Notes: generated from the sequence alone by a model not told the origin. 19,131 bases of DNA from Rickettsiales bacterium (GCA_031284025.1 JAITAR010000004.1:1-19131); one strand, 5' to 3'; positions 1-6,709 are shown, counted from the first letter of the stretch. Program-made: numbers and translations.

Positions 1-447
1 AAAGAATTTAGAGTTAGAGGCTATCTGATTTTCACTCCTTCAGCATCGCTAGAAACCTCTCTGCTGAGTTACAATAAATTTAGCGAAGAAGGTGCAGGAG
101 TTTTAAATTTAACGATAGATGGTGGCAGCCATCATTTGATAGCTGGCAATTTAAATTTGACTATGGCTCTAGATCTGGCTAATTTCAGACCATTCATATC
201 CCTTGGCACCAGCTATCTGCTATCCTATTCCAGTCCAGAGATCTCTGCCAGCTTTAGAGAATACTCCAGCTCGGGCAAATTGAAAAGCAGGGGTACGGAG
301 GTGGGCAAACTGTCTGGCTCTGTGGCTCTAGGTCTGAACTATCAGTTGGCTAAAAATATGTCAATTTCTTTGGGTGGCAGCTATAGGGGTGCTAGTGGCT
401 ACAGGTCATTTTCTGGCGGAATTAATTTTAGATATATTCTTTTTTAG
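1..447 (+). CDS. C-terminal part of an outer-membrane beta-barrel (autotransporter-like) protein, 5' end outside window
   Basis: The frame is open from base 1 to the TAG at 445-447, giving 148 residues with no start needed; the true start lies upstream. The protein alternates hydrophobic and polar residues in short strands separated by Gly/Ser-rich turns and ends in aromatic residues (FRYILF), the usual terminal beta-strand signal of BAM-inserted outer-membrane barrels. The last strands, with GGSYRGASGYRSFSGG at about residues 125-140, look like the end of an autotransporter beta-domain, but no passenger domain is visible, so 'autotransporter' is inference. A decayed second copy of exactly this C-terminus lies on the minus strand at 16759-16908, so the gene belongs to a paralogous surface-protein family. 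Downstream yggU starts 24 bases after the stop. Confidence 0.7.
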   Translation, partial: KEFRVRGYLIFTPSASLETSLLSYNKFSEEGAGVLNLTIDGGSHHLIAGNLNLTMALDLANFRPFISLGTSYLLSYSSPEISASFREYSSSGKLKSRGTEVGKLSGSVALGLNYQLAKNMSISLGGSYRGASGYRSFSGGINFRYILF

Positions 448-471
448 AACTAGAATTTTTCAAAATCATTC

Positions 472-708
472 ATGAGTAAAACAGAGGAATTTATCAAATG
501 TCATCTAATTCCCAATGCCAGACGTGAAGGCGTCGCCGGCGAATATAATGGACGGATGAAAATCATGGTAACCGCCCGAGCAGTTGGCGGTGCGGCGAAC
601 AGGGCTCTGACGGAGTTTATTGCGAAAAAATATGGGGTGCCAAAGTCTACCGTAAAGATTGTGGCTGGTCTGAAAAGCAGAGATAAAACTGTGAAAATTG
701 AAAAATAA
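472..708 (+). CDS. yggU: DUF167 / YggU family protein
   Basis: A 78-residue protein matching the small DUF167 (YggU/UPF0235) family along its whole length. Family landmarks visible are the N-terminal PNARREGV strand (about residues 14-21), the MVTARAVGGAANRAL segment where the family has 'VtApPvdGkAN' (about 32-46), then KKYGVPKSTVKIVAG and the final SRDKTVKI. The fold is known from structures, but the biochemical role is not established. The ATG at 472 gives the usual family length and no other in-frame start is better; no clear Shine-Dalgarno sequence precedes it. It lies 24 bases after the barrel gene and converges with rnc. Confidence 0.85.
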   Translation: MSKTEEFIKCHLIPNARREGVAGEYNGRMKIMVTARAVGGAANRALTEFIAKKYGVPKSTVKIVAGLKSRDKTVKIEK

Positions 709-713
709 TTGGA

Positions 714-734
714 ATCTGGCCATTCCCCCCAGAT
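714..734. other. Small hairpin in the yggU/rnc convergent gap
   Basis: ATCTGG at 714-719 is complementary to CCAGAT at 729-734 with a 9-base loop. It lies between two convergent genes, where a bidirectional terminator would be expected, but neither strand has a proper U-run after it. Structure only. Confidence 0.25.
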
Positions 735-750
735 AACTAGTTGGAAAGAG

Positions 751-1473
751 CTAGCTGCCATTCGTATCCACCATGCGGCTATGGTTAGTGCTCTGTGCAC
801 TATCTCTAATGTTTTCTAGCATCAGTTCGGCCAGTTTATTTTTAACTGATTTTATTGATTTGCCAGCACATTCAATGGCCATTTGTCCTGGCACCGAAAG
901 CCTTAGACAAAATGTTTCCTCCACCGCCGAAATTAATTCATATTTCGGTAATTCTTTGAAATGTTTCTGTGTCCACTCCTGCAATTCTGTTTTTGGATCG
1001 ATTGGTATACTTTTGTTTTTTTTGTCCAACTCTTTCCAAATTCTCAGTATAAAATTTTGAACAGTTCTAAAATCCGAATCCAAAAAAACGGCCCCAATTA
1101 TGGCTTCTAGGGCATTTTCCAAATTGTTAATATTTTTCCTGCCGTCATTTAACTCTTCGCCATTACTTAATATGATGTATTCACCTATTTTAGCCTGTTC
1201 CGCAATCTTTGACATAGTATGTTTTGAAACTAAAAAGGCTCTTCTCTTAGAAAGTTCCCCTTCGGTATCTTTATTGTGGGCTTTGAATAAATATATCGTT
1301 ACTACGCAGGATAATAGAGAATCCCCCAGTAGTTCCAGTCTTTCGTAGCTTACCCTCTCCCTAGTTCCACTGGATAGCACACTGGGATGGGTGAGAGCCT
1401 CTACCAGCAGCTCAACATTCTTGAATCTGTATTTCAGAGTTTTTTCTAAATTTCCAAACATTCTCTGTATCAT
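751..1473 (-). CDS. rnc: Ribonuclease III
   Basis: A 240-residue RNase III, which cuts double-stranded RNA during rRNA and mRNA processing. The catalytic domain (about residues 5-150) has the signature YERLELLGDS at 43-52, with E44, E47 and D51 aligning to E. coli E38, E41 and D45, and the conserved LDSD end of the active-site helix at 131-134. The dsRNA-binding domain begins near DPKTELQEW (159-167). E123 matches catalytic E. coli E117, but the partner acidic residue (E. coli D114) is Asn120 (NLENALEA). I recall Asn here in Rickettsia RNase III, so this may be a lineage trait. It is the last gene of the ruvA-murL-rnc run, starting 7 bases after murL. Confidence 0.93.
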   Translation of the reverse strand: MIQRMFGNLEKTLKYRFKNVELLVEALTHPSVLSSGTRERVSYERLELLGDSLLSCVVTIYLFKAHNKDTEGELSKRRAFLVSKHTMSKIAEQAKIGEYIILSNGEELNDGRKNINNLENALEAIIGAVFLDSDFRTVQNFILRIWKELDKKNKSIPIDPKTELQEWTQKHFKELPKYELISAVEETFCLRLSVPGQMAIECAGKSIKSVKNKLAELMLENIRDSAQSTNHSRMVDTNGS

Positions 1474-1480
1474 GACCTGT

Positions 1481-2827
1481 CTAAATTATTTCCTCCAGTA
1501 GGCTAAACAAATCACTGGACAACAGATGCTCGCTGGTCGGGGTGAACAGCCTATTTTCCAGATTTTTTGTACTATAATCCGCCAGCAAATTTTGCGTTTT
1601 TCTGCTGATAAAATCATTTCTAAAACTTTCGTGAACATTCAACATGGCATAGACACTTTCCTCTATTTCGCCGACGCATTCAAATGGTCTATAGTTTTTT
1701 AGACCACATAATTCTAAAAATCCGTCTAGCTGGTTTTCGACGGCTAGTATATTTGTACCGAATATGTTCACTAGCCTATTTTTATCCATAAAAACCGCCA
1801 TAGCCAGAAAAATAAATCTACATTTGTCACAGTTACAGCACCAACGCTCTATCCTATTCTCAATTCTGAAGTTTTTATTGCAGCTAACAAAAGCTCTATG
1901 GTATTTTTCCAGTCCTGTAAAAATTTTTACTATGTGTATCTCCGATAGAGGTCTTAGAAAGGAAATATAATTTAAATTCTTGAGAATATATTTTTTTATG
2001 AAAGAATTCATACTCCTTTCAAATTCAAACGATTTACTCCACTGATGATTAACTATAGTTCCGTTAAAAAGTATATTTCCAATGTTAGCCGATCTTTCGT
2101 TGGACATCAGAATAGTATCAAAGCCATATATTACGCTTGATGCCACTAGTATGAATGCTATTATGCCCCCGATGGGAATATGGCCGTTGTAGCCGTCTAT
2201 TTTATCTAATTTTTTGTTTAATTCTAGCAGCTGTCCTGATATAGTCCTTTTTGGATGGAAGTAGTTTTTACAGCCGGATATTTCTATGGTGCTAATCACC
2301 GCTCTAACTTTTTCGGTTGAGCACAATACTATGTTTTCTCGGTGCCTTTTTAGTGCTTCCAATGTAACTATCGAATCTTTACCTCCTCCTATGGGAATAA
2401 CAAAGCGTTTTGCTAGCTCAAAATCCAAGTTTGATCTCTTTCCAGTGTTGCCGGAAACGGGAAATTTTATTCTATCTTCTAGATCCACTATTCCATTACG
2501 ATAGCTGAATTCTCCGAGACCTTTTCTATAGAGGGTATTAAAAAAATCTGCCTGTGCACTATCTAGCTCTGTAGTTCTAATTTCCATAGCATATGGTAAA
2601 AATAGCTTATAGTAGCTAATCCCAGCTGACAGATGTAAATATCTAAATATAATGTCCAGTACTTCCAGCTCGTCAACATTTAACCGTCTCTCCAGCGGAA
2701 ATTCTATTGTTTCTTCAAAAAATAACTCATTGTCGTAGGAATATTTCAGAGACAAAATTTTAGTTGCCGTGTCGAATCTGTAGGAATCAAAAATAAATGT
2801 TTTATACTGCCTCATATCAGAAATCAT
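1481..2827 (-). CDS. murL: MurL-type UDP-MurNAc-L-Ala-L-Glu epimerase
   Basis: A 448-residue protein resembling MurL, which inverts the terminal L-Glu of UDP-MurNAc-L-Ala-L-Glu to D-Glu during peptidoglycan synthesis in Xanthomonas-type pathways. Visible landmarks are the ATP-binding P-loop of HUP-type enzymes, IGGGKDS (146-152), then RTISGQLLELN, NGHIPIGGIIAFI, MSNERSANIGN, VNHQWSKSFEFE, SFLRPLSE, a Cys-rich WCCNCDKCRF and a GxxNYRPFECVGE-like segment near the C-terminus. These are the MurL motif order as I know it. The start at 2827 overlaps the ruvA end by 11 bases; an alternative ATG at 2815 (MRQYKTF) sits one base after the ruvA stop. Either start implies translational coupling. Naming is from motifs without a search. 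Confidence 0.78.
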   Translation of the reverse strand: MISDMRQYKTFIFDSYRFDTATKILSLKYSYDNELFFEETIEFPLERRLNVDELEVLDIIFRYLHLSAGISYYKLFLPYAMEIRTTELDSAQADFFNTLYRKGLGEFSYRNGIVDLEDRIKFPVSGNTGKRSNLDFELAKRFVIPIGGGKDSIVTLEALKRHRENIVLCSTEKVRAVISTIEISGCKNYFHPKRTISGQLLELNKKLDKIDGYNGHIPIGGIIAFILVASSVIYGFDTILMSNERSANIGNILFNGTIVNHQWSKSFEFERSMNSFIKKYILKNLNYISFLRPLSEIHIVKIFTGLEKYHRAFVSCNKNFRIENRIERWCCNCDKCRFIFLAMAVFMDKNRLVNIFGTNILAVENQLDGFLELCGLKNYRPFECVGEIEESVYAMLNVHESFRNDFISRKTQNLLADYSTKNLENRLFTPTSEHLLSSDLFSLLEEII

Positions 2828-3443
2828 TAATTTTTTTCAGAGATTCGGTTATTACACTTTCGAGAGTTAGATGTGGTTTTTCTCTTACTATTGAGACAAC
2901 TATAGTGGAAATTGAATTTTTTTGGTATCCGAGACCCTCGAGAGCCTGGATCGCATCTATCCAGAGAGACCTGTCGAATCCACCAGAATCTGGTGTTTTT
3001 CCCACTATAGAATCAATCGATTCAAAATAGCTTGAATTCTTGACCATAGAACAATTTTGCAGTTCAGCTATTATGCGCAGAGCCATTTTCGTGCCAACTC
3101 CCGGTGCTCTGCACAACATGTCCCTATCACCATTCGCTATGGCCAACACTATATCGCCGACACTTAGCACGTCCATTATCTTTAGAGCTAATTTACTACC
3201 AATCCCATTTACCTTGCAGAGAGTATTAAAACACATTTGTTCCCCTTCGCTAGAAAAACCAAAGAGAGTTATAGACTCCTCTCTAACTATCGTTTCTATC
3301 AGAATGGTTGCCCTTTCACCGATTTTTGGCATACTGGCCAATGTTTTCGCGGAGCAAAACACTTTAAATCCTACGCCTCCCACATCAAGAATTAGAAACT
3401 CTTCTCTAGTTGACTCTATAACACCGGACAGTCTACCTATCAC
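2817..3443 (-). CDS. ruvA: Holliday junction branch-migration protein RuvA
   Basis: A 208-residue RuvA, the junction-binding subunit of the RuvABC recombination complex. It begins with a GTG codon (3441-3443) and the family-typical MIGRLSG. The OB-fold domain spans about residues 1-62 (ILDVGGVGFKVFCS), followed by two helix-hairpin-helix motifs (CKVNGIGSKLALKIM and LCRAPGVGTKMALRII), and a C-terminal RuvB-binding domain (about 160-208, QALEGLGYQKNSISTIV). Length is normal. It is the first gene of the ruvA-murL-rnc run; ruvB is not next to it in this window. A sigma70-like promoter lies at 3476-3505. Confidence 0.95.
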   Translation of the reverse strand: MIGRLSGVIESTREEFLILDVGGVGFKVFCSAKTLASMPKIGERATILIETIVREESITLFGFSSEGEQMCFNTLCKVNGIGSKLALKIMDVLSVGDIVLAIANGDRDMLCRAPGVGTKMALRIIAELQNCSMVKNSSYFESIDSIVGKTPDSGGFDRSLWIDAIQALEGLGYQKNSISTIVVSIVREKPHLTLESVITESLKKINDF

Positions 3444-3475
3444 CTACAATATGCGGCTGATTTTTAATCAAAAAA

Positions 3476-3505
3476 AGTATATAGCCACACGAATTAATTT
3501 TTCAA
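3476..3505 (-). promoter_or_regulatory. Putative sigma70 promoter of ruvA-murL-rnc
   Basis: Reading the minus strand, TTGAAA (plus 3500-3505) and TATACT (plus 3476-3481) are separated by 18 bases, placing the transcript start about 25-30 bases before the ruvA GTG. Match to consensus is good (4/6 and 5/6), but the sequence is AT-rich so chance matches are possible. Confidence 0.45.
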
Positions 3506-3585
3506 CAGACATTTAAATGCATTGATTTTTTAAAAAAAAACTGTAGTAAACTGGATGTTAGTTTTAACAAAATGAGGTTTATTAT

Positions 3586-4122
3586 ATGAAAAGAACGTTC
3601 TTTTTATTGCTCTCCGCTCTATCCCTGGTGGGCTGTGTGGCGGAACAAAACGTTGGTGATGTTGGTAATGGGGTTGCTACTAAAAATGGCGGAGCTACCA
3701 GCACGGATGCCGCTGAAAAGCCGGAGGAAAGGGCTAGCAAGATTACCGGAGATAGGAATATTGAAGTTCCAGATCGCGTATTTTTTCCCTTTGATAGTTC
3801 ATTTATAGACAGTAAGTCAAAGCAATCTTTGGCTGCAGTTGCTGAATGGCTGAAGACCAAGGGTAATGTGACGATTACCATTGAAGGTCACTGTGACCAA
3901 AGAGGAAGCAGGGAATACAATCTCAGTCTAGGACAGAAAAGAGCTAAAGCTGCTAAAGACTACCTGACATCAAAAGGTGTAGCTGCTGGAAGAATTAGAA
4001 CTGTCAGCTATGGTAAAGAGAGACCTGCTTTTAAAGGAGAGGGCGAGGAAGTTTGGTCCAAAAATAGAAGAGCTGTAGTAGTTACGGACAATATTAAGGC
4101 CGATTCCAAGAAAAAAAAGTAG
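3586..4122 (+). CDS. pal: Peptidoglycan-associated lipoprotein Pal
   Basis: A 178-residue outer-membrane lipoprotein of the Tol-Pal envelope system. The signal peptide ends in a lipobox LVGC with the lipidated Cys17. A flexible low-complexity linker (about 18-60) leads to an OmpA-like peptidoglycan-binding domain (about 62-168) with FFPFDSS, the TIEGHCDQRGSREYN motif and the KRAKAAKDYL and ISYGKERP-type segments (here VSYGKERP) characteristic of Pal. A GAGG Shine-Dalgarno at 3574-3577 is 8 bases from the ATG. The tail is lysine-rich (SKKKK). tolB and the tolQRA genes are not beside it. It is divergent from ruvA. Confidence 0.93.
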   Translation: MKRTFFLLLSALSLVGCVAEQNVGDVGNGVATKNGGATSTDAAEKPEERASKITGDRNIEVPDRVFFPFDSSFIDSKSKQSLAAVAEWLKTKGNVTITIEGHCDQRGSREYNLSLGQKRAKAAKDYLTSKGVAAGRIRTVSYGKERPAFKGEGEEVWSKNRRAVVVTDNIKADSKKKK

Positions 4123-4130
4123 GATTTGTA

Positions 4131-4186
4131 AGGGCCTCTGCTGCGACGCACAGATTATTTGATTGGGTTGGCCCTGGACCTTTTCA
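4131..4186 (+). terminator. Weak candidate terminator after pal
   Basis: AGGGCC (4131-4136) can pair with GGCCCT (4170-4175) across a long loop, and a smaller GGTT/GACC hairpin at about 4167-4180 is followed by TTTT. Stems are short and the loop is long, so this is only a candidate. Confidence 0.25.
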
Positions 4187-4239
4187 AATAGTTTTCCTGA
4201 CCATTAGGGGGTTGTGCTATAGTAGAATTTAGAGTAGTC

Positions 4240-4408
4240 TCGCGTCTGTGGTGCTCTGAGCTGCAAAACTTGGGGCATCGCGGGCATCGCATCGTGGGCG
4301 GTAAATGTAGAGATCGATGAGCAGCCTCTGAGGTATCACAAAAAAAATTAGAAAAACTTTTTAGGCGGTCAGCGGCTCTGGAACGAATCCATGGTTCGAC
4401 GATGCCCC
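4240..4408 (+). ncRNA. Candidate structured RNA in a G+C-richer gap (unidentified)
   Basis: The 342-base gap between pal and the next ORF has a segment clearly richer in G+C than the rest of the window. An irregular hairpin pairs 4248-4264 (GTGGTG, CTC, GAG, CTGC) with 4321-4339 (GCAG, CTC, GAG, TATCAC), about 16 pairs with one U:U mismatch and single-base bulges. Inside its loop GGGGCATCG (4272-4280) is complementary to CGATGCCCC (4400-4408) downstream, which would form a pseudoknot with the first helix. GGGCATCGC is also tandemly repeated at 4273-4290. A TATAGT hexamer at 4219-4224 could be a -10 box. I could not match it to tmRNA, SRP RNA, RNase P RNA, 6S RNA or a tRNA by signature sequences. 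It may instead be an untranslated leader or decayed sequence. Confidence 0.25.
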
Positions 4409-4437
4409 TTGACAGAATGGTGAATCTATGATATAGT
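4409..4437 (+). promoter_or_regulatory. Strong sigma70-type promoter before the small membrane protein
   Basis: A perfect -35 TTGACA (4409-4414) and a 5/6 -10 TATAGT (4432-4437) are exactly 17 bases apart. The transcript would start near 4444 and carry an AGAGG Shine-Dalgarno (4453-4457) just before the ATG at 4465. This is the best promoter match I found in the window. Confidence 0.6.
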
Positions 4438-4464
4438 TCTCTGTGAAATTTAAGAGGTAGCCAG

Positions 4465-4734
4465 ATGTTGTACTACGGTTTAGTTTTTAGTCCACTATTC
4501 ATTTTTCTGTACGGCGGTGTACTGATGATGCTGATAACACTGGGGGTCTTTTGTGGACTTGTCCATTTGCCGATTTTTATTGCTAAAACCAGGAATATCC
4601 CTATTGCAGATATAACCGTTGTGAAAATTTTGAGTTGGGTTGGCCTGATTATTCACATAACTTGGGTCGTAGCACTTCTCATAGCCTGTTTCAGGGAGCC
4701 GGCAGCTGTTTTAATTCAAAAAGATGGTAAATAG
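4465..4734 (+). CDS. Small two-helix membrane protein, superinfection-immunity-like
   Basis: An 89-residue protein with two hydrophobic segments (about residues 5-38 and 54-76) joined by a short polar stretch (AKTRNIPIADITV) and a short charged tail. The second half, NIPIADITVVKILSWVGLI followed by a HITWVVALLIACF helix, resembles the small 'superinfection immunity protein' family (T4 Imm-like), whose members share an I..LN..LGWT..GW..ALIWA-like pattern. The similarity is partial, so function is a weak inference; 'small membrane protein' is what can be seen. A promoter (4409-4437) and AGAGG ribosome-binding site 7 bases upstream support expression. It stands alone between two gene-free stretches. 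Confidence 0.6.
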   Translation: MLYYGLVFSPLFIFLYGGVLMMLITLGVFCGLVHLPIFIAKTRNIPIADITVVKILSWVGLIIHITWVVALLIACFREPAAVLIQKDGK

Positions 4735-5147
4735 GGATCGGGCCAGGGATTGTCACCGTTTGGCAGGTAGGTACTGCTCTCTCCCAGTGCACCGGGGCAC
4801 CCGAAATTTTCGCTGTGGCAGTGTTAGATGATGGTGCTAGATTGTCGAGATAAGACGCTTCTGAATTTTTGCAAATTTTTTAAACCCCCGTGGTTTTGTT
4901 GGACACTATCCCTGATGTAAAAACTTTCTATTTTGCCGCGTATTCTCTGCTATGTAATTACTATCGAACCTGAAGCAACGAAAAACCCAAAAATTTCTCT
5001 AAAACCTAATTTACGAATCAGATATTCCTTTGTCTATTTCTATAAATTCAGCAGTTCGCTATTCATTTATGTCAAACTATCTAGCATTTCACTAGACCTG
5101 TGATACTGCTCACCTATAATATACTTATTTCATTGTTAGCTTAAACC
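4735..5147. other. Gene-free stretch between the small membrane gene and the IS remnant
   Basis: No ORF, tRNA or convincing RNA gene seen. The first 100 bases are G+C-richer than the rest and contain a small GTGC/GCAC hairpin (about 4783-4797). The remainder is AT-rich. A TATAAT at 5115-5120 lacks a good -35 box. Confidence 0.4.
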
Positions 5148-5650
5148 TGTATAGGTCCAAACACATATGAGACAAAATAAATCCTCCCGAAGAACTTTAT
5201 TTTTGGGCTGCCCATTTGGACCGTTGGGGGGATACATAAAGTATTTATTAAAGATAGGAAGGATAGACTTTCTCCCGAGAGCATAGCTGAGCTCAGTGGC
5301 ATGTCTAGAGCCACCTACTACAGGATTAAAAAGGAATTTACTAGAAAATGGAGAGAAATGGAAAAGAAAAAATAACAGTTGTTCTGCGGAGAGATCAGAA
5401 CATTGTTCCTGGCGTCAGTTCCGTGGGAAGAGTTCTAAAGGAACTGAAAGAGAAGAAGGTTGGGCAAAGAGATGGGACTATGATAGACACTGTATAGGCA
5501 ATGGAGATAGAAAAAATTCAGAGAAAATAACCATAGAAAAAACAATAACTCTAGACCCCATTGCTCTTTTGATTTCAAGACTCCAAAAGAGTATTATTTA
5601 CCCATTGTGAATTCTGTTTAAAAAAGTCTCATATGTTATGAATTTGTACA
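5148..5650 (+). mobile_element. Internally deleted insertion sequence (copy 1)
   Basis: Both edges carry the same inverted sequence: ACATATGAGAC lies near the left end (5162-5172 region), and its reverse complement GTCTCATATGT near the right end (about 5626-5636). Further out, both ends begin TGTA(T/C)A when read inward (5148-5153 and 5645-5650). The element is only about 503 bp and holds a truncated transposase with a helix-turn-helix but no DDE catalytic part. Its right 125 bases recur at about 95% identity near 17957-18093. No target-site duplication is visible. The family is uncertain: the HTH plus the terminal TG resembles IS481/IS3/IS630-type elements. Confidence 0.65.
5181..5497 (+). 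pseudogene. Transposase N-terminal remnant (HTH) in two overlapping frames
   Basis: Frame one is open from 5181 to TAA 5373-5375 without a good start and encodes a helix-turn-helix: RLSPESIAELSGMSRATYYR then IKKEFTRKW. The -1 frame, open from ATG 5348 to TAG 5495-5497, continues with ITVVLRRDQNIVPGVSSVGR and VLKELKEKK, like the segment before the DDE domain of IS481/IS630-type transposases. A run of six A at 5367-5372 lies where a -1 slip would join the frames (AAA then ATA at 5372), so either programmed frameshifting or a decay mutation is possible. The catalytic domain is missing, so the product cannot be an active transposase. Confidence 0.55.
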
Positions 5651-5666
5651 TTTTCACGCATAACAA

Positions 5667-5694
5667 TTGATTTTAATTTAGAAGCTTATATAAT
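5667..5694 (+). promoter_or_regulatory. Putative sigma70 promoter of efp
   Basis: TTGATT (5667-5672) and a perfect TATAAT (5689-5694) are 16 bases apart. The transcript would start at about 5701, after the upstream in-frame GTG at 5699, which argues that efp translation begins at the ATG at 5720. It lies immediately beyond the right end of the IS remnant. Confidence 0.6.
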
Positions 5695-5719
5695 CCTTGT
5701 GAACTTTTTTCATTTCTGT

Positions 5720-6277
5720 ATGAATGTAAATTTGGTCAGTCTGGGGAATATCCTAAAACATAGAGATCAGTACTGGATTGTGGCGAAGAAGGAACACGTT
5801 AAGCCCGGCAAGGGCGGTGCCTTTGTCCAGCTAGAGCTGAAAAATGTGATTAGTGGGAGTAAGTCTAACGAGAGATTCAGAGCGGGAGAGGAGATAGAGA
5901 AAGTTAGTCTCGACGAAAGAGATTTTCAGTATCTATACAGCGAGAGTGATTCTGTGTTTCTTATGGATTCGCTGAGCTATGAGCAGGAACAATTTTCCAA
6001 AAATTTGATGGAGGGTGAAATATCTTTTCTGGTTAGTGGAATGAATGTTAGGGTTTGCTACTGCGATGATATGGTAATAGCGATAAAATTGCCAGAGACG
6101 GTGACGTTGAGAGTAAAAGAGACTGAACCGGTACTCAGGGGGCAGACCGCTGCAGCATCATATAAGCCAGCTGTGCTGGAGAACGGCATCAGGGTTATGG
6201 TTCCTCCCTTCGTGAAGGCTGATGACATTATAGTGGTGAGAACGGCAGACTCAATCTATGTAGAGAGAGTGAAGTAA
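5720..6277 (+). CDS. efp: Translation elongation factor P
   Basis: EF-P relieves ribosome stalling at polyproline stretches by acting next to the P-site tRNA. From the ATG at 5720 the protein has 185 residues, the standard length; an upstream in-frame GTG at 5699 would add seven unrelated residues and lies at or before the predicted transcript start. Three beta-barrel domains are recognisable: the KOW-like N-domain with EHVKPGKGGAF, where Lys31 is the position modified by lysylation or rhamnosylation-type systems in other bacteria; a central OB domain; and a C-terminal OB domain with LENGIRVMVPPFVKADDIIV and a final YVERVK. No modification enzyme gene is in the window. Monocistronic or followed by the 6334 ORF. 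Confidence 0.95.
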   Translation: MNVNLVSLGNILKHRDQYWIVAKKEHVKPGKGGAFVQLELKNVISGSKSNERFRAGEEIEKVSLDERDFQYLYSESDSVFLMDSLSYEQEQFSKNLMEGEISFLVSGMNVRVCYCDDMVIAIKLPETVTLRVKETEPVLRGQTAAASYKPAVLENGIRVMVPPFVKADDIIVVRTADSIYVERVK

Positions 6278-6286
6278 GTTTTTTTA

Positions 6287-6307
6287 GGAGTTTTTACTCT
6301 AGTTTTT
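6287..6307 (+). terminator. Candidate terminator after efp
   Basis: GGAGT (6287-6291) pairs with ACTCT (6296-6300) over a TTTT loop, followed by AGTTTTTT. The stem is only 5 bp with one G:U pair, so termination would be weak. Confidence 0.35.
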
Positions 6308-6333
6308 TATTAGCAAAAATTGTGGAGGAAATT

Positions 6334-6627
6334 GTGAGTGATAAGAATGGTGGTATCAATACTGAAGCTGCAACTATAATAAATACGGATCCTACAAAAA
6401 TAATGGACTCAAATCCGTTGGGGCAAACGATGGCGGGGGTTTTAGATAAAGAACACGATAGTGTTTCTGATCATATAGTTAATGCAACTATAGCAAAATT
6501 TGCCAATAATAATGCTCAGATTGCGAGCAGCTTTGATCCAAATAGTACTCTTAGCAAGCCTATAGATAAATCATCGGGTGGTTCATTTGATAAAATTGGA
6601 ATCAAAAAGGGTGGACATTCTATGTAG
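6334..6627 (+). CDS. Hypothetical 97-residue hydrophilic protein
   Basis: Not recognised. A GGAGGA Shine-Dalgarno at 6324-6329 sits 4 bases before a GTG at 6334, which I prefer over the GTG at 6322 that lies within the ribosome-binding site. The product has no signal peptide or membrane helix and is rich in Asn, Asp, Ser, Thr, Ile and Gly (TIINTDPTKIMDSNPLGQTM near the N-terminus; SSGGSFDKIGIKKGG near the C-terminus). It looks largely disordered. It follows efp by 56 bases and converges with atpB. It could be a lineage-specific protein or a secreted substrate lacking a classical signal; nothing in the sequence decides this. Confidence 0.55.
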   Translation: MSDKNGGINTEAATIINTDPTKIMDSNPLGQTMAGVLDKEHDSVSDHIVNATIAKFANNNAQIASSFDPNSTLSKPIDKSSGGSFDKIGIKKGGHSM

Positions 6628-6709
6628 AAAACTAGTTCTAACGGAGATTCTGGCGGTTCTTCCTTCAGGTAAAAGTAATTCAGAAGCGATTTGAGCTAAT
6701 TTCTAGATA

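Noticed and set aside
501..800. Minus-strand ORF of 99 codons (and one of 72 codons at 505-723)
   Set aside because: Antisense to yggU, whose protein matches a conserved family across its full length.
3040..3516. Plus-strand 158-codon ORF
   Set aside because: Antisense shadow of ruvA. The encoded protein shows no features, while the minus strand gives full RuvA.
4391..4408. T-loop-like GGTTCGAC followed by ATGCCCC, suggesting a tRNA or tmRNA
   Set aside because: No five-base T stem forms around the loop, and the GGGGCAT partner at 4272 is about 130 bases away with no cloverleaf or tag-coding sequence.
4240..4408. Known stable RNA (SRP RNA, RNase P RNA, tmRNA or 6S)
   Set aside because: No SRP tetraloop with GGAAG...GCAGCC spacing, no RNase P GAGGAAAGTCC or ACAGAAA motif, and no tag peptide sequence. 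Kept only as an unidentified structure.
5296..5610. 104-codon plus-strand ORF as a gene
   Set aside because: It runs out of frame across the transposase HTH and the IS right end; its C-terminal similarity to the ORF at 17842 is due to DNA-level IS repetition.
5699..5719. GTG 5699 as the efp start
   Set aside because: It lies at or before the predicted transcript start (TATAAT 5689-5694), and the family start aligns with ATG 5720.
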